Assembly (NCBI RefSeq): GCF_000016545.1
Contig: NC_009437.1
Location: 1,875,394 to 1,939,393 of the forward strand
Source: Caldicellulosiruptor saccharolyticus DSM 8903
GTDB taxonomy: Bacteria; Bacillota; Thermoanaerobacteria; Caldicellulosiruptorales; Caldicellulosiruptoraceae
Direction: 5' to 3'
DNA length: 64,000 bases
Part shown: in pieces, positions 57,300-64,000 of the stretch
How positions within the stretch are numbered: the stretch's first letter is position 1
How the letters are laid out: the number at the start of each line of letters is the position of its first letter
Notes under the pieces: generated by a model
Told to the model about the DNA's origin: nothing
The model's input: only the letters and a program-made list of their open reading frames with translations
The model's database searches: none
Position numbers and translations under genes: made by a program

Positions 57300-59339
57300 A
57301 TGAAGTTACTTGAAAAGGAGATAAGGTACCTAAAAGGAGTCGGAGAAAGTAGAGAAAAGCTTTTTAGAAAGCTTGGTATTAAAAAAGTTGAAGATTTGCT
57401 CTGGCACATTCCAAGAAAATACCTCGATTATAGTAAACTAAAGAAGATAAAAGAGCTTTCAGATGGCGAGATAGAGTCATTTGTGGGAACTGTTTGCGGA
57501 AAGCCAACTGAGATAGAGACAAAAAGTGTTAAGATAATAAAAATACCTGTTGAAGATGGTACAGGTGTTGTTACAACCGTTTGGTTTAACCAGGATTATA
57601 TAAAGAGTGTTTTAAAAGAAGGAGAGGTATTTTGTTTTTCGGGCAAAATAGAGAGAAGAGGTTTTTATATTGAAGTAAAAAATCCTGAATTTGAAAAATA
57701 TGACCAAAACCTTCTTCACACGGGAAGGATTGTCCCTGTTTATAACTCAACAGAAGGGCTATCTCAAAAGGTGATGAGAAACATTGTAAACAATCTATTA
57801 GAACAGGTTGAAGGACAGCTTGGAGATGTCATTCCGCCGTACATAAGACAAAAATATCATTTGAGTGAAATAAACTTTGCGATGAGAAATATTCATTTTC
57901 CAGATAACATGCTAAGTCTTAGCCTTGCGCGAAGAAGGCTTGTGTTTGAAGAGTTTTATCTTTTGCAGCTTTCTCTTTTACTACTTAAAGAGAACATTGA
58001 AAAGAATGAGGGAGTAAAGGTACAAAATGCAAAAGAAAATATAGAAGAGTTTAAAAGGCTTTTGCCGTTTGAGCTAACAAATGCCCAAAAACGTGTTTTG
58101 GATGAAATAGCAGATGATTTAGAAAGCTCAAAACAGATGAACAGGCTCATACAAGGTGATGTTGGCTGTGGAAAGACGGTTGTTGCTTTAGCTGCTGCAT
58201 ACGCTACAATCAAAGGTGGCTATCAGGTTGCACTAATGGCGCCAACTGAGGTTTTGGCTATCCAGCACTACAATGAGAGTAAGAAATATTTTAAAAATGG
58301 AATAAATGTACGGCTTCTCATTGGCTCAACACCTAAAAAAGAAAAAGAGGTAATTCTAAAAGAGATTGAATATGGGCTTTGTCACATGGTGATAGGCACT
58401 CACGCCTTAATTCAAGAAGATGTCAAATTCAAAAATTTGGGCCTGGCGATTACTGATGAACAGCACAGATTTGGTGTAATACAAAGAGTAGAGCTTACAA
58501 AAAAAGGAAATTCTCCAAACATACTTGTTATGACGGCAACTCCTATTCCAAGAACATTGAGTCTTGTATTATATGGCGACCTTGATATATCTATAATAGA
58601 TGAGATGCCACCAGGGAGAAAGAAGATTTTGACATATGCAGTTGATGAGAGTTTTCGCCAGCGCGTTTACAACTTTATTAAAAAACAGCTTGACGAAGGA
58701 AGACAAGTTTACTGGATTTGTCCTTTGATTGAGGAATCTGAGACTTTAAATGCAAAGTCTGCTGTGGAGTTTGCAAAATCGTTAAAAGAAGGGTTTTTTA
58801 AAGATTACAATATAGGTTGTCTGCATGGAAAACTCTCTTCAAAAGAAAGAGACAAGGTATTGCAAGAGTTTAAAGAAGGCTTGATTCATATATTAGTGTC
58901 AACAACAGTGGTTGAGGTTGGTATAAACGTTCCAAATGCGACTGTGATGGTGATTGAAAACGCAGAGAGATTCGGCCTTGCACAACTTCACCAGCTTCGT
59001 GGTAGAGTTGGCAGAGGAGAGCATCAGTCATACTGTATTCTGTTTAACCAGAGTGATTCTGAGATATCTAAAAAAAGGATGGTTGCAATAACAAAAAGTC
59101 AAAATGGATTTGAGATTGCCGAGATGGATTTGAAACTGAGAGGACCTGGTGATTTGTTTGGAACCAAACAACACGGTCTTATGAACTTTAAAATTGCAGA
59201 TATAGTAAGTGACATGGAGATTTTAAAAGAAGCGCGGAAGGCGGCTGAAGAGACCATTAAATTAAACCTTGTTGATAAGACTTTAATGGAAAGAATTAAT
59301 AAACAATTTTACAATAATATTGAAAATATTGGTCTTTAA
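57300..59339 (+). CDS. recG: ATP-dependent DNA helicase RecG
   Basis: A 679-residue helicase that branch-migrates Holliday junctions and remodels stalled forks. The wedge/OB domain spans about residues 50-160. The helicase core has QGDVGCGKTVVALAAAYATI (Walker A), the DEQH motif in ITDEQHRFGVIQR, TATPIPRTL (motif III), and the C-terminal LRGRVGRGEHQSYC (motif VI). It starts at ATG 57300, with GAGGGA just upstream. The FakA-like-recG order is common in Firmicutes. Confidence 0.95.
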   Translation: MKLLEKEIRYLKGVGESREKLFRKLGIKKVEDLLWHIPRKYLDYSKLKKIKELSDGEIESFVGTVCGKPTEIETKSVKIIKIPVEDGTGVVTTVWFNQDYIKSVLKEGEVFCFSGKIERRGFYIEVKNPEFEKYDQNLLHTGRIVPVYNSTEGLSQKVMRNIVNNLLEQVEGQLGDVIPPYIRQKYHLSEINFAMRNIHFPDNMLSLSLARRRLVFEEFYLLQLSLLLLKENIEKNEGVKVQNAKENIEEFKRLLPFELTNAQKRVLDEIADDLESSKQMNRLIQGDVGCGKTVVALAAAYATIKGGYQVALMAPTEVLAIQHYNESKKYFKNGINVRLLIGSTPKKEKEVILKEIEYGLCHMVIGTHALIQEDVKFKNLGLAITDEQHRFGVIQRVELTKKGNSPNILVMTATPIPRTLSLVLYGDLDISIIDEMPPGRKKILTYAVDESFRQRVYNFIKKQLDEGRQVYWICPLIEESETLNAKSAVEFAKSLKEGFFKDYNIGCLHGKLSSKERDKVLQEFKEGLIHILVSTTVVEVGINVPNATVMVIENAERFGLAQLHQLRGRVGRGEHQSYCILFNQSDSEISKKRMVAITKSQNGFEIAEMDLKLRGPGDLFGTKQHGLMNFKIADIVSDMEILKEARKAAEETIKLNLVDKTLMERINKQFYNNIENIGL

Positions 59340-59359
59340 ACCCTTTCAAAAATTTCTTG

Positions 59360-59388
59360 TTATAATAGTTTGAAAACTGCACATATTA
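59360..59388 (+). promoter_or_regulatory. sigma-G-like promoter of the SASP gene
   Basis: CATATTA (59382-59388) matches the CATAnTA forespore -10 consensus exactly. A TTATA at 59360-59364, 17 nt upstream, is a partial match to the -35. SASP genes are classical sigma-G targets, which makes this plausible. Confidence 0.45.
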
Positions 59389-59438
59389 AATAGTGAAAAC
59401 AGAAAATAAAGCGGATAAAAAAGGGGGGTTTAAAGGTC

Positions 59439-59636
59439 ATGGCAAGAAACAGAAAATTAGTTCCAGAAGCAACAAAGGCATTGGACCAGTTAAAAACAGA
59501 GGTTGCAAGCTCAATTGGTGTTCAACTCAAGCCTGGTTACAATGGTGATTTGACAGCAAAGCAAGCAGGTTCAATTGGTGGATATATGGTAAAGAGAATG
59601 ATTCAGGACTATGAAAACAGGGCTGCTGGCAAGTAA
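59439..59636 (+). CDS. alpha/beta-type small acid-soluble spore protein
   Basis: A 65-residue SASP that would coat spore DNA. It shows the family pattern: ALDQLKTEVASSIGVQLKPG, then GYNGDLTAKQAGSIGGYMVKRMIQ, quoted here as NGDLTAKQAGSIGGYMVKRM. The TEVASSIG segment fits the GPR protease cleavage site. GGGGGG lies before the ATG. It stands alone between recG and a terminator and has a possible sigma-G promoter. It implies ancestral or current sporulation. Confidence 0.95.
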   Translation: MARNRKLVPEATKALDQLKTEVASSIGVQLKPGYNGDLTAKQAGSIGGYMVKRMIQDYENRAAGK

Positions 59637-59662
59637 TAGAACTGACAGGGGTTTTAAAGATA

Positions 59663-59709
59663 CACAACAGCGAAGGGACTTTTGAGGTCTCTTCGTTGTT
59701 GTTTTTTTA
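59663..59709 (+). terminator. terminator of the SASP gene
   Basis: A long stem (59664-59678 region with 59687-59702; core AACAGCGAAGGGAC pairing with GTCTCTTCGTTGTT) around TTTTGAG, then seven T's. Confidence 0.85.
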
Positions 59710-59760
59710 GAGGGATTTTTATATAATCAATATATAAACAAATTGTAGGCAATATCTAAA

Positions 59761-60315
59761 ATGAGAGTAATTAGTGGGCAAAACAAAGGAAGAAGGCTAA
59801 AAAGTGCGAATATTCAAGGTTTGCGACCAACCTCTGACAGGGTAAAAGAAGCTCTTTTTAATATGCTATCTCCTTTTTTAAATGAAGAAGTTGTTGTTGC
59901 TGACTTTTTTGCTGGGACAGGAAATGTTGGTATAGAGTTTTTGTCTCGTGGTGTAAAAGAAGTTGTATTTGTTGAAAAGGATGAAAGGTGTGTGCATGTT
60001 ATAAAGGAAAATCTCAAAGATTTAGGTTTGTCGGAAAGAGCAAAAGTATTTAAAACTGATGTATTGAGATTTTTGAGATCAAAACATTGTCCCATTTTTG
60101 ACATTATATTTTTGGACCCTCCTTATAAATCTACCTATGCTGCAGAATGTATAGAGGAGATACTTAAAAATAATAAAATCTCTCAAAATGGACTCATAGT
60201 TGTTGAATCAAATTTAGATTTTAATTTTGAAAGTGCAAAGCTTACCATCTTGAGACAAAGAGAATATGGGGATACAAAAATCACAATATTTAGCTTTGGG
60301 GGTAGACAATTTTGA
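59761..60315 (+). CDS. rsmD: 16S rRNA (guanine966-N2)-methyltransferase RsmD
   Basis: A 184-residue methyltransferase. The N-terminal [20 protein letters not shown] and [16 protein letters not shown] are typical of Rsm[21 protein letters not shown] is SAM motif I, and [13 protein letters not shown] holds the DPPY catalytic motif. It methylates G966 of 16S rRNA. Its stop overlaps the coaD start by 4 nt, as in Bacillus (ylbH-coaD). Confidence 0.95.
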
Positions 60316-60818
60316 AGATAGGAGTATATCCAGGAAGTTTTGACCCGGTTACAAATGGTCATCTTGATATCATTGAAAGAGCTTCTAAGATTTTTGACAA
60401 ATTGATTGTTGCAGTGTTGGTGAATCCTAACAAAACGCCTGTTTTTGATATAGATGAAAGAGTAGAACTTTTGAAAGAGACAACAGAACATCTGCCAAAT
60501 GTTGAGGTAAAAGCGTTCAAAGGTCTTCTAATTGATTTTATGAAACAGGAGAATGCAAAGGTTATAGTCAAAGGCTTGAGAGCAGTGTCAGACTTTGAGT
60601 ATGAATTTCAAATGGCACTTTTGAACAAAAAATTAGAGCCGTCAATTGAGACAATCTTCATGATGACCAATAGCAAGTATTCATATTTGAGCTCAAGTAT
60701 GGTTAAAGAAGTTGCAAGGTTTGGCGGGTGTATTGAAGACTTAGTGCCTGAAAAGATTGCTAAAAAGGTTATGAAAAAATTGAATAAGAAATATGCTGAA
60801 ATGGAGGAAAATAAGTAA
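60312..60818 (+). CDS. coaD: phosphopantetheine adenylyltransferase CoaD
   Basis: A 168-residue enzyme that adenylates 4'-phosphopantetheine in coenzyme A synthesis. The nucleotidyltransferase motif is [40 protein letters not shown] binds the substrates and [16 protein letters not shown] is the second nucleotide motif. It starts at TTG 60312. Its stop TAA shares a base with the next ATG (TAATG). Confidence 0.97.
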
Positions 60819-61276
60819 TGAGTGAACTCAGCATTTTAGAACTTTTAGAAAGAATGGAAGAGATATTAGAAAGTAGTAAGTCTATACCATTTACATCAAA
60901 GGTGATGGTAGAAAAAGATGAACTTCTTGAGATTATCAAAGAGATTAGGCTGCTACTTCCGCAGGAGTTGTCGCAGGTCAAATGGGCAAAGGAAGAGAGA
61001 AAGAAGATTTTAGAAAGGGCACAAAAAGAGGCAGAGGCTATTATAAGCGATGCTGAGAGCAAAGTTAAGGGATTAGTTGATGAAACTGAGATTGTAAAAA
61101 TGGCAGAAAAAAGAGCTGAGGAAATTATCCAAAAGGCTAAAGAACATGCAAAAGAGTACAGGATTATGGCACAGACATATACAATAGAGCTTTTAGAACA
61201 AACCAAGAAGACTATAGAAAACATAGTAAAAGAGCTAAATGATAATATTGACCAGATAAAACAGAAAAATACATAG
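60818..61276 (+). CDS. coiled-coil protein, ATP synthase b-like, unknown function
   Basis: A 152-residue, strongly helical and charged protein, coiled coil through about residues 70-150 (KEERKKILERAQKEAEAIIS ... AEKRAEEIIQKAKEHAKEY). An N-terminal helical part ends in a VMVEKDELLEIIKEIRLLLP segment. Such proteins are often annotated as F-type ATPase subunit b-like or DivIVA-like because of repeat composition only. It sits after coaD, where many Firmicutes carry one, so a shared structural role is possible. It lacks a membrane segment. Confidence 0.75.
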   Translation: MSELSILELLERMEEILESSKSIPFTSKVMVEKDELLEIIKEIRLLLPQELSQVKWAKEERKKILERAQKEAEAIISDAESKVKGLVDETEIVKMAEKRAEEIIQKAKEHAKEYRIMAQTYTIELLEQTKKTIENIVKELNDNIDQIKQKNT

Positions 61277-61277
61277 A

Positions 61278-62261
61278 CTATATGACTACAAATATTATCA
61301 AAAGTATTATAACTGACAGTATTGCATGAAAGCATTTTCCAATAAGATATGTTTTAATAGGCAACTCAGCTTCTTTCAAGAACGAAATAGCTTGAAAATG
61401 GACGCTCATTCCACCCCAAGAAATAATAAATACGCATGTTAAAAGTTTATAAAAGACTGAAAGAGTTTGAGATTTGCTAATTAAAATTGTGCCGCTTGTA
61501 ATCTCAAAAAATCCATATAAAAGTCCTTGTATGAAATTCTTATCTATTCCAAGAAGTTTGTGTAAGGTATTACAAAAAAGCGGGTATATCTTAAAATATT
61601 CAAGGACAAAATTTAGATTGAAAAACAGTGTTATAAACCCACCAATCAGCAATATTGCTTCAATGGAGTCTTTTACTGACCGTGACAGAAGATTTCCAAG
61701 GTCGAAGTTTATATTGACATTGTAGTTTTTATATGAAACCCATTCTATTTTAGAAAAAACAGAAACAAATAGAGCAATGATTATGCTTGCCAAGGTATGG
61801 GCAAAAAAAAGGATATATCCTTGGGTTTTTGAATTTAAAAAGTTAATTCCCACAGTACCAATTATAAAAAGTGGACCTGAATTATTGACATAGTGTAAAA
61901 GCTTAGTTGCCTCTTTTTTAGTTATGAGGTTTTCTTTATATAAACTGCATACCGTTTTAATGCCTACTGGATATCCAGACAGAAGCCCAATTATGAAAGC
62001 AAAGAAACCTTGGGAAGAGATTTTAAAGATGTTCTTTGCTACAGGTAAGAATATGTACGAAACATAGCTTATTATTCTTGAATTTACAAACACATTGATG
62101 ATGAGAAAATAAGGGAAAAGTGATGTCACAATCTTTTGTGCCCACAAGAGTATGGATGTTTTGGTTGTTTCAATGATTGCATGAGGATTTAAGAATATAC
62201 ATACAAAGTAAAGTAGACATAAAATAATTATGGTAAAGTTATATATGGTTTTCAAAAACAA
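61278..62261 (-). CDS. ylbJ: sporulation membrane protein YlbJ (nucleoside-recognition domain)
   Basis: A 327-residue integral membrane protein of the YlbJ family, sigma-E-dependent and needed for heat-resistant spores in Bacillus. It has about eight to nine hydrophobic helices. The Gate/nucleoside-recognition motif region is visible in IIGLLSGYPVGIKTVCSLYKE, quoted here as LLSGYPVGIKTVCSLYKE, and ATKLLHYVNNSGPLFIIGTV. The second half repeats the layout (GLLYGFFEITSGTILIS). It is convergent with the coiled-coil gene and divergent from the patatin gene. Confidence 0.88.
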   Translation of the reverse strand: MFLKTIYNFTIIILCLLYFVCIFLNPHAIIETTKTSILLWAQKIVTSLFPYFLIINVFVNSRIISYVSYIFLPVAKNIFKISSQGFFAFIIGLLSGYPVGIKTVCSLYKENLITKKEATKLLHYVNNSGPLFIIGTVGINFLNSKTQGYILFFAHTLASIIIALFVSVFSKIEWVSYKNYNVNINFDLGNLLSRSVKDSIEAILLIGGFITLFFNLNFVLEYFKIYPLFCNTLHKLLGIDKNFIQGLLYGFFEITSGTILISKSQTLSVFYKLLTCVFIISWGGMSVHFQAISFLKEAELPIKTYLIGKCFHAILSVIILLIIFVVI

Positions 62262-62319
62262 ACGACCTCAGAAGTTCATAAATGTCTATTAAAAATTCTA
62301 TTATTTTTTGGAGGTAAAG

Positions 62320-63078
62320 ATGAAAAAAGTATCAGTTGCCCTTGGATCTGGAGCAATGAGAGGATTTGCTCATATTGGGGTAATAGAGATTTTGGAAAAG
62401 GAGTTTGAGTTTGAAGCATTTTCAGGTTGTAGTATTGGCGCTGTAATAGGTGCTTTTTATTGTTTAGGATATGATTTGACGTTGATTTATAAAATTGCAA
62501 GAGAGATGAGAAATGATATATTGATAGACTTTAAAATCAAAAAAAACGCTCTTATCTCTGGCAAAAATATAGAGGAGATATTGAAGATTTTTTTGAGGGA
62601 TAAAAAGTTTAGCGATTTGAAATATCCATTTTATGTTGTGGCAACAGACCTATTGCGAGGGGAAGAGGTTGTTTTCAAAGAAGGAAGTCTGTATGACGCA
62701 GTTAGGGCAAGTATATCAATTCCAGGGATTCTTCCACCTGTTAAATTAAATGATATAGTTTTAGTAGACGGTGCGGTCGTGGACAAGGTGCCAGCAAAGG
62801 TCTTAAAAGAAAACCGACATGGATTTATAATTGGTGTGGATGTTTCTGGCAAGAGCACCAAAAAAGAGCCAAAAAATATTTTTGAAATGATAATGACAAC
62901 AATAGACATCATGGGTGAGGAAATTTTTAGGCTAAAACAAAATTATATTGACTATCTTATAAAGATTGATCTTGACGATATTAATCCTTATACACTTGTT
63001 GACATATATAAAGCATACAAAAGAGGAAAGGAAAGAGCAAAAGAGGCAGTTGATCACATAAAAAAACTACTCTCTTGA
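62320..63078 (+). CDS. patatin-like phospholipase (YlbK-like)
   Basis: A 252-residue serine lipid hydrolase. The oxyanion-hole glycines are in ALGSGAMRGFAHIGVIEIL, the nucleophile motif GxSxG is GCSIGAVIGAFY, and the catalytic Asp is in VDGAVVDKVPAKVL. No signal peptide is visible, so it is cytoplasmic or membrane-associated. It starts at ATG 62320 with GGAGGT upstream; a start at 62308 lies within the site. The order ylbJ-patatin-tmcAL is as in Bacillus. Confidence 0.9.
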   Translation: MKKVSVALGSGAMRGFAHIGVIEILEKEFEFEAFSGCSIGAVIGAFYCLGYDLTLIYKIAREMRNDILIDFKIKKNALISGKNIEEILKIFLRDKKFSDLKYPFYVVATDLLRGEEVVFKEGSLYDAVRASISIPGILPPVKLNDIVLVDGAVVDKVPAKVLKENRHGFIIGVDVSGKSTKKEPKNIFEMIMTTIDIMGEEIFRLKQNYIDYLIKIDLDDINPYTLVDIYKAYKRGKERAKEAVDHIKKLLS

Positions 63079-64000
63079 GGGAATATATATTGGGTGCTGC
63101 TTAAATTCCAACTGGAGGTATTTATGATACTCTTTGTATTTTAATGCATGAATTTGAGAAGCCCTTATCTCTAATTCGAGAAGACTGTTATACTCAGGAT
63201 TTTTCATAATATAGCTGTCAAGCTTTGTAATGTACTTTACTTTTTCCTTGATACTATTTAAATACCTTTTGCCTCTGCTATTGAACCCTAAAACTCGTAT
63301 ATATGGCTTTGTAGAAAGAAGCGTTTTCTGATTTACTTTGCTATCTACAAGACAGTGGATTAATATTCTCTGAAGTCGAGTAAGTGTGTATCTTTTTGTC
63401 TTTACTTTTGAAAGAAGGTCTTCGAGACTGCTTGAACTAAAAATGTGTTTATAAAACCTATTTTCAAGACCTTCTTTTACATCAAACTGCTCTTTTAGAA
63501 AATCCTTATAAACTATTGCTCGATAGAGAAAAAACTCAAAAAAATCATTGAGGCTAACAGGACCTCTTCCACTTTCGATCTCTTCCATTAAAACTTGATA
63601 GGAAAATGGAGGCATTTTATCCCTGATGAGCTCTAAGTTATTTATATTTTGCCTGATTGCTGTTGCTGAGCAAAAACTGCCACTTCCTAAGTTTGGGTCA
63701 TTATAAAGGCTCCCAACTCTTTTTATTGTCAGTGGTTCTATCTTTGAATTTGTTCTCAAAATCCATTTAATATACTCAACACCAAGTATATTATTTGGTA
63801 AAAATTCAATATCTTCTTTGCTTACCCTTTTTAATGCAAGTTCACGTGCTTTTGGGAATGAATGTCCTTCTTTTAAATAAATTTTCAAATACTTTTTAAA
63901 TTCATCTTCTTCAAAAGCCAAATGCATTGCTATCTTTTTTAAAAGACTTATATCTCCCGCTTCTGAGCCAAATACTACCCAGTTTACGCCTAAGCTGTTT
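63067..64000 (-). CDS. tmcAL: tRNA(Met) cytidine acetate ligase TmcAL, C-terminal part
   Basis: The reading frame continues to the window edge, so the gene begins beyond 64000; about 310 residues are visible. The visible part includes NWVVFGSEAGDISLLKKIA (nucleotidyltransferase-fold region), KEGHSFPKARELALKRV, LPNNILGVEYIKWI and SGSFCSATAIRQNI, typical of the TmcAL/YlbM family. The enzyme makes N4-acetylcytidine at the wobble position of elongator tRNA-Met using acetate and ATP. Its stop overlaps the patatin stop tail-to-tail by 12 nt. Confidence 0.9.
   Translation of the reverse strand, partial: NSLGVNWVVFGSEAGDISLLKKIAMHLAFEEDEFKKYLKIYLKEGHSFPKARELALKRVSKEDIEFLPNNILGVEYIKWILRTNSKIEPLTIKRVGSLYNDPNLGSGSFCSATAIRQNINNLELIRDKMPPFSYQVLMEEIESGRGPVSLNDFFEFFLYRAIVYKDFLKEQFDVKEGLENRFYKHIFSSSSLEDLLSKVKTKRYTLTRLQRILIHCLVDSKVNQKTLLSTKPYIRVLGFNSRGKRYLNSIKEKVKYITKLDSYIMKNPEYNSLLELEIRASQIHALKYKEYHKYLQLEFKQHPIYIPSRE

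Noticed and set aside
59341-59438. A second sigma-A promoter (TATAAT-like at 59361) for the SASP gene
   Set aside because: TATAAT is present but no matching -35 lies at 17 nt; a forespore-type -10 fits the gene's known biology better.

Overview
The window is chromosomal DNA of an AT-rich, Gram-positive anaerobe of the Clostridia/Thermoanaerobacterales type. The gene content and order (hrcA-grpE-dnaK, infC-rpmI-rplT, ireB/ruvX, the rsmD-coaD-ylbJ-patatin-tmcAL run), many TTG/GTG starts and strong AGGAGG-type ribosome binding sites support this. The protein style resembles extremely thermophilic Caldicellulosiruptor, but that genus call is memory-based inference. Spore-linked genes (sleB, dacF-like, an alpha/beta SASP, ylbJ) are present.

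Layout. 1-2000: end of a glycosyltransferase gene coupled to an alpha/alpha-barrel glycosidase-like protein, then a tiny antisense ORF. 2256-8047: trmK, nif3-like, ligA, a UbiB-like kinase and a phasin-like protein. 8073-9115: cysK with an ideal sigma-A promoter and a possible Rrf2/CymR-type operator. 9113-10410 (minus): a KaiC-like RecA-fold ATPase with a small HTH partner. 10618-13516: a Fur-controlled iron module (27-bp palindromic Fur box, feoA, feoB, an eight-cysteine 47-residue protein, fur). 13529-15837: sleB with a small unknown partner (minus), then a D,D-carboxypeptidase. 15854-22344: tRNA-Pro, a glycosyltransferase, an RluA-type synthase, a CapA-like protein, lepA and hemW. 22373-33236: CIRCE-controlled hrcA-grpE-dnaK, then dnaJ with its own promoter, leading prmA, rsmE, a cysteine desulfurase, thiI, an RsuA-type synthase and an M29 aminopeptidase.

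33309-37383: two small unknown proteins, the ECF transporter energising module (ecfA1-ecfA2-ecfT), truA and tRNA-Val. 37548-39405: a frameshifted YdcF/SanA-like gene followed by an insertion sequence with 20-bp imperfect inverted repeats and a 15-bp flanking duplication, lying just upstream of the infC promoter. 39425-40779: an L20-type leader with attenuator, then infC (apparently starting at ATA), rpmI and rplT. 40816-44789: an SPOUT methyltransferase, ireB, an unknown polytopic membrane protein, a ferredoxin-fused aldo/keto reductase and ruvX. 44805-51367: nadA-nadB-nadC, a molybdopterin oxidoreductase, mobA and a NUDIX hydrolase. 51386-59339: two rRNA methyltransferases, another RsuA-type synthase, a RibU-like S component, an Asp23 protein, a FakA-like protein and recG. 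59360-64000: a SASP gene and the rsmD-coaD-coiled coil-ylbJ-patatin-tmcAL cluster, the last gene cut by the window edge.

Most of the window is core housekeeping. The less ordinary parts are the KaiC-like pair, the Cys-rich Feo accessory protein, the IS architecture (coupled small ORF, transposase stop codon in target DNA), the ATA-start infC, the molybdoenzyme next to NAD biosynthesis, and the ireB-overlapping membrane protein. No CRISPR array, prophage, rRNA operon or obvious metabolite riboswitch was seen.
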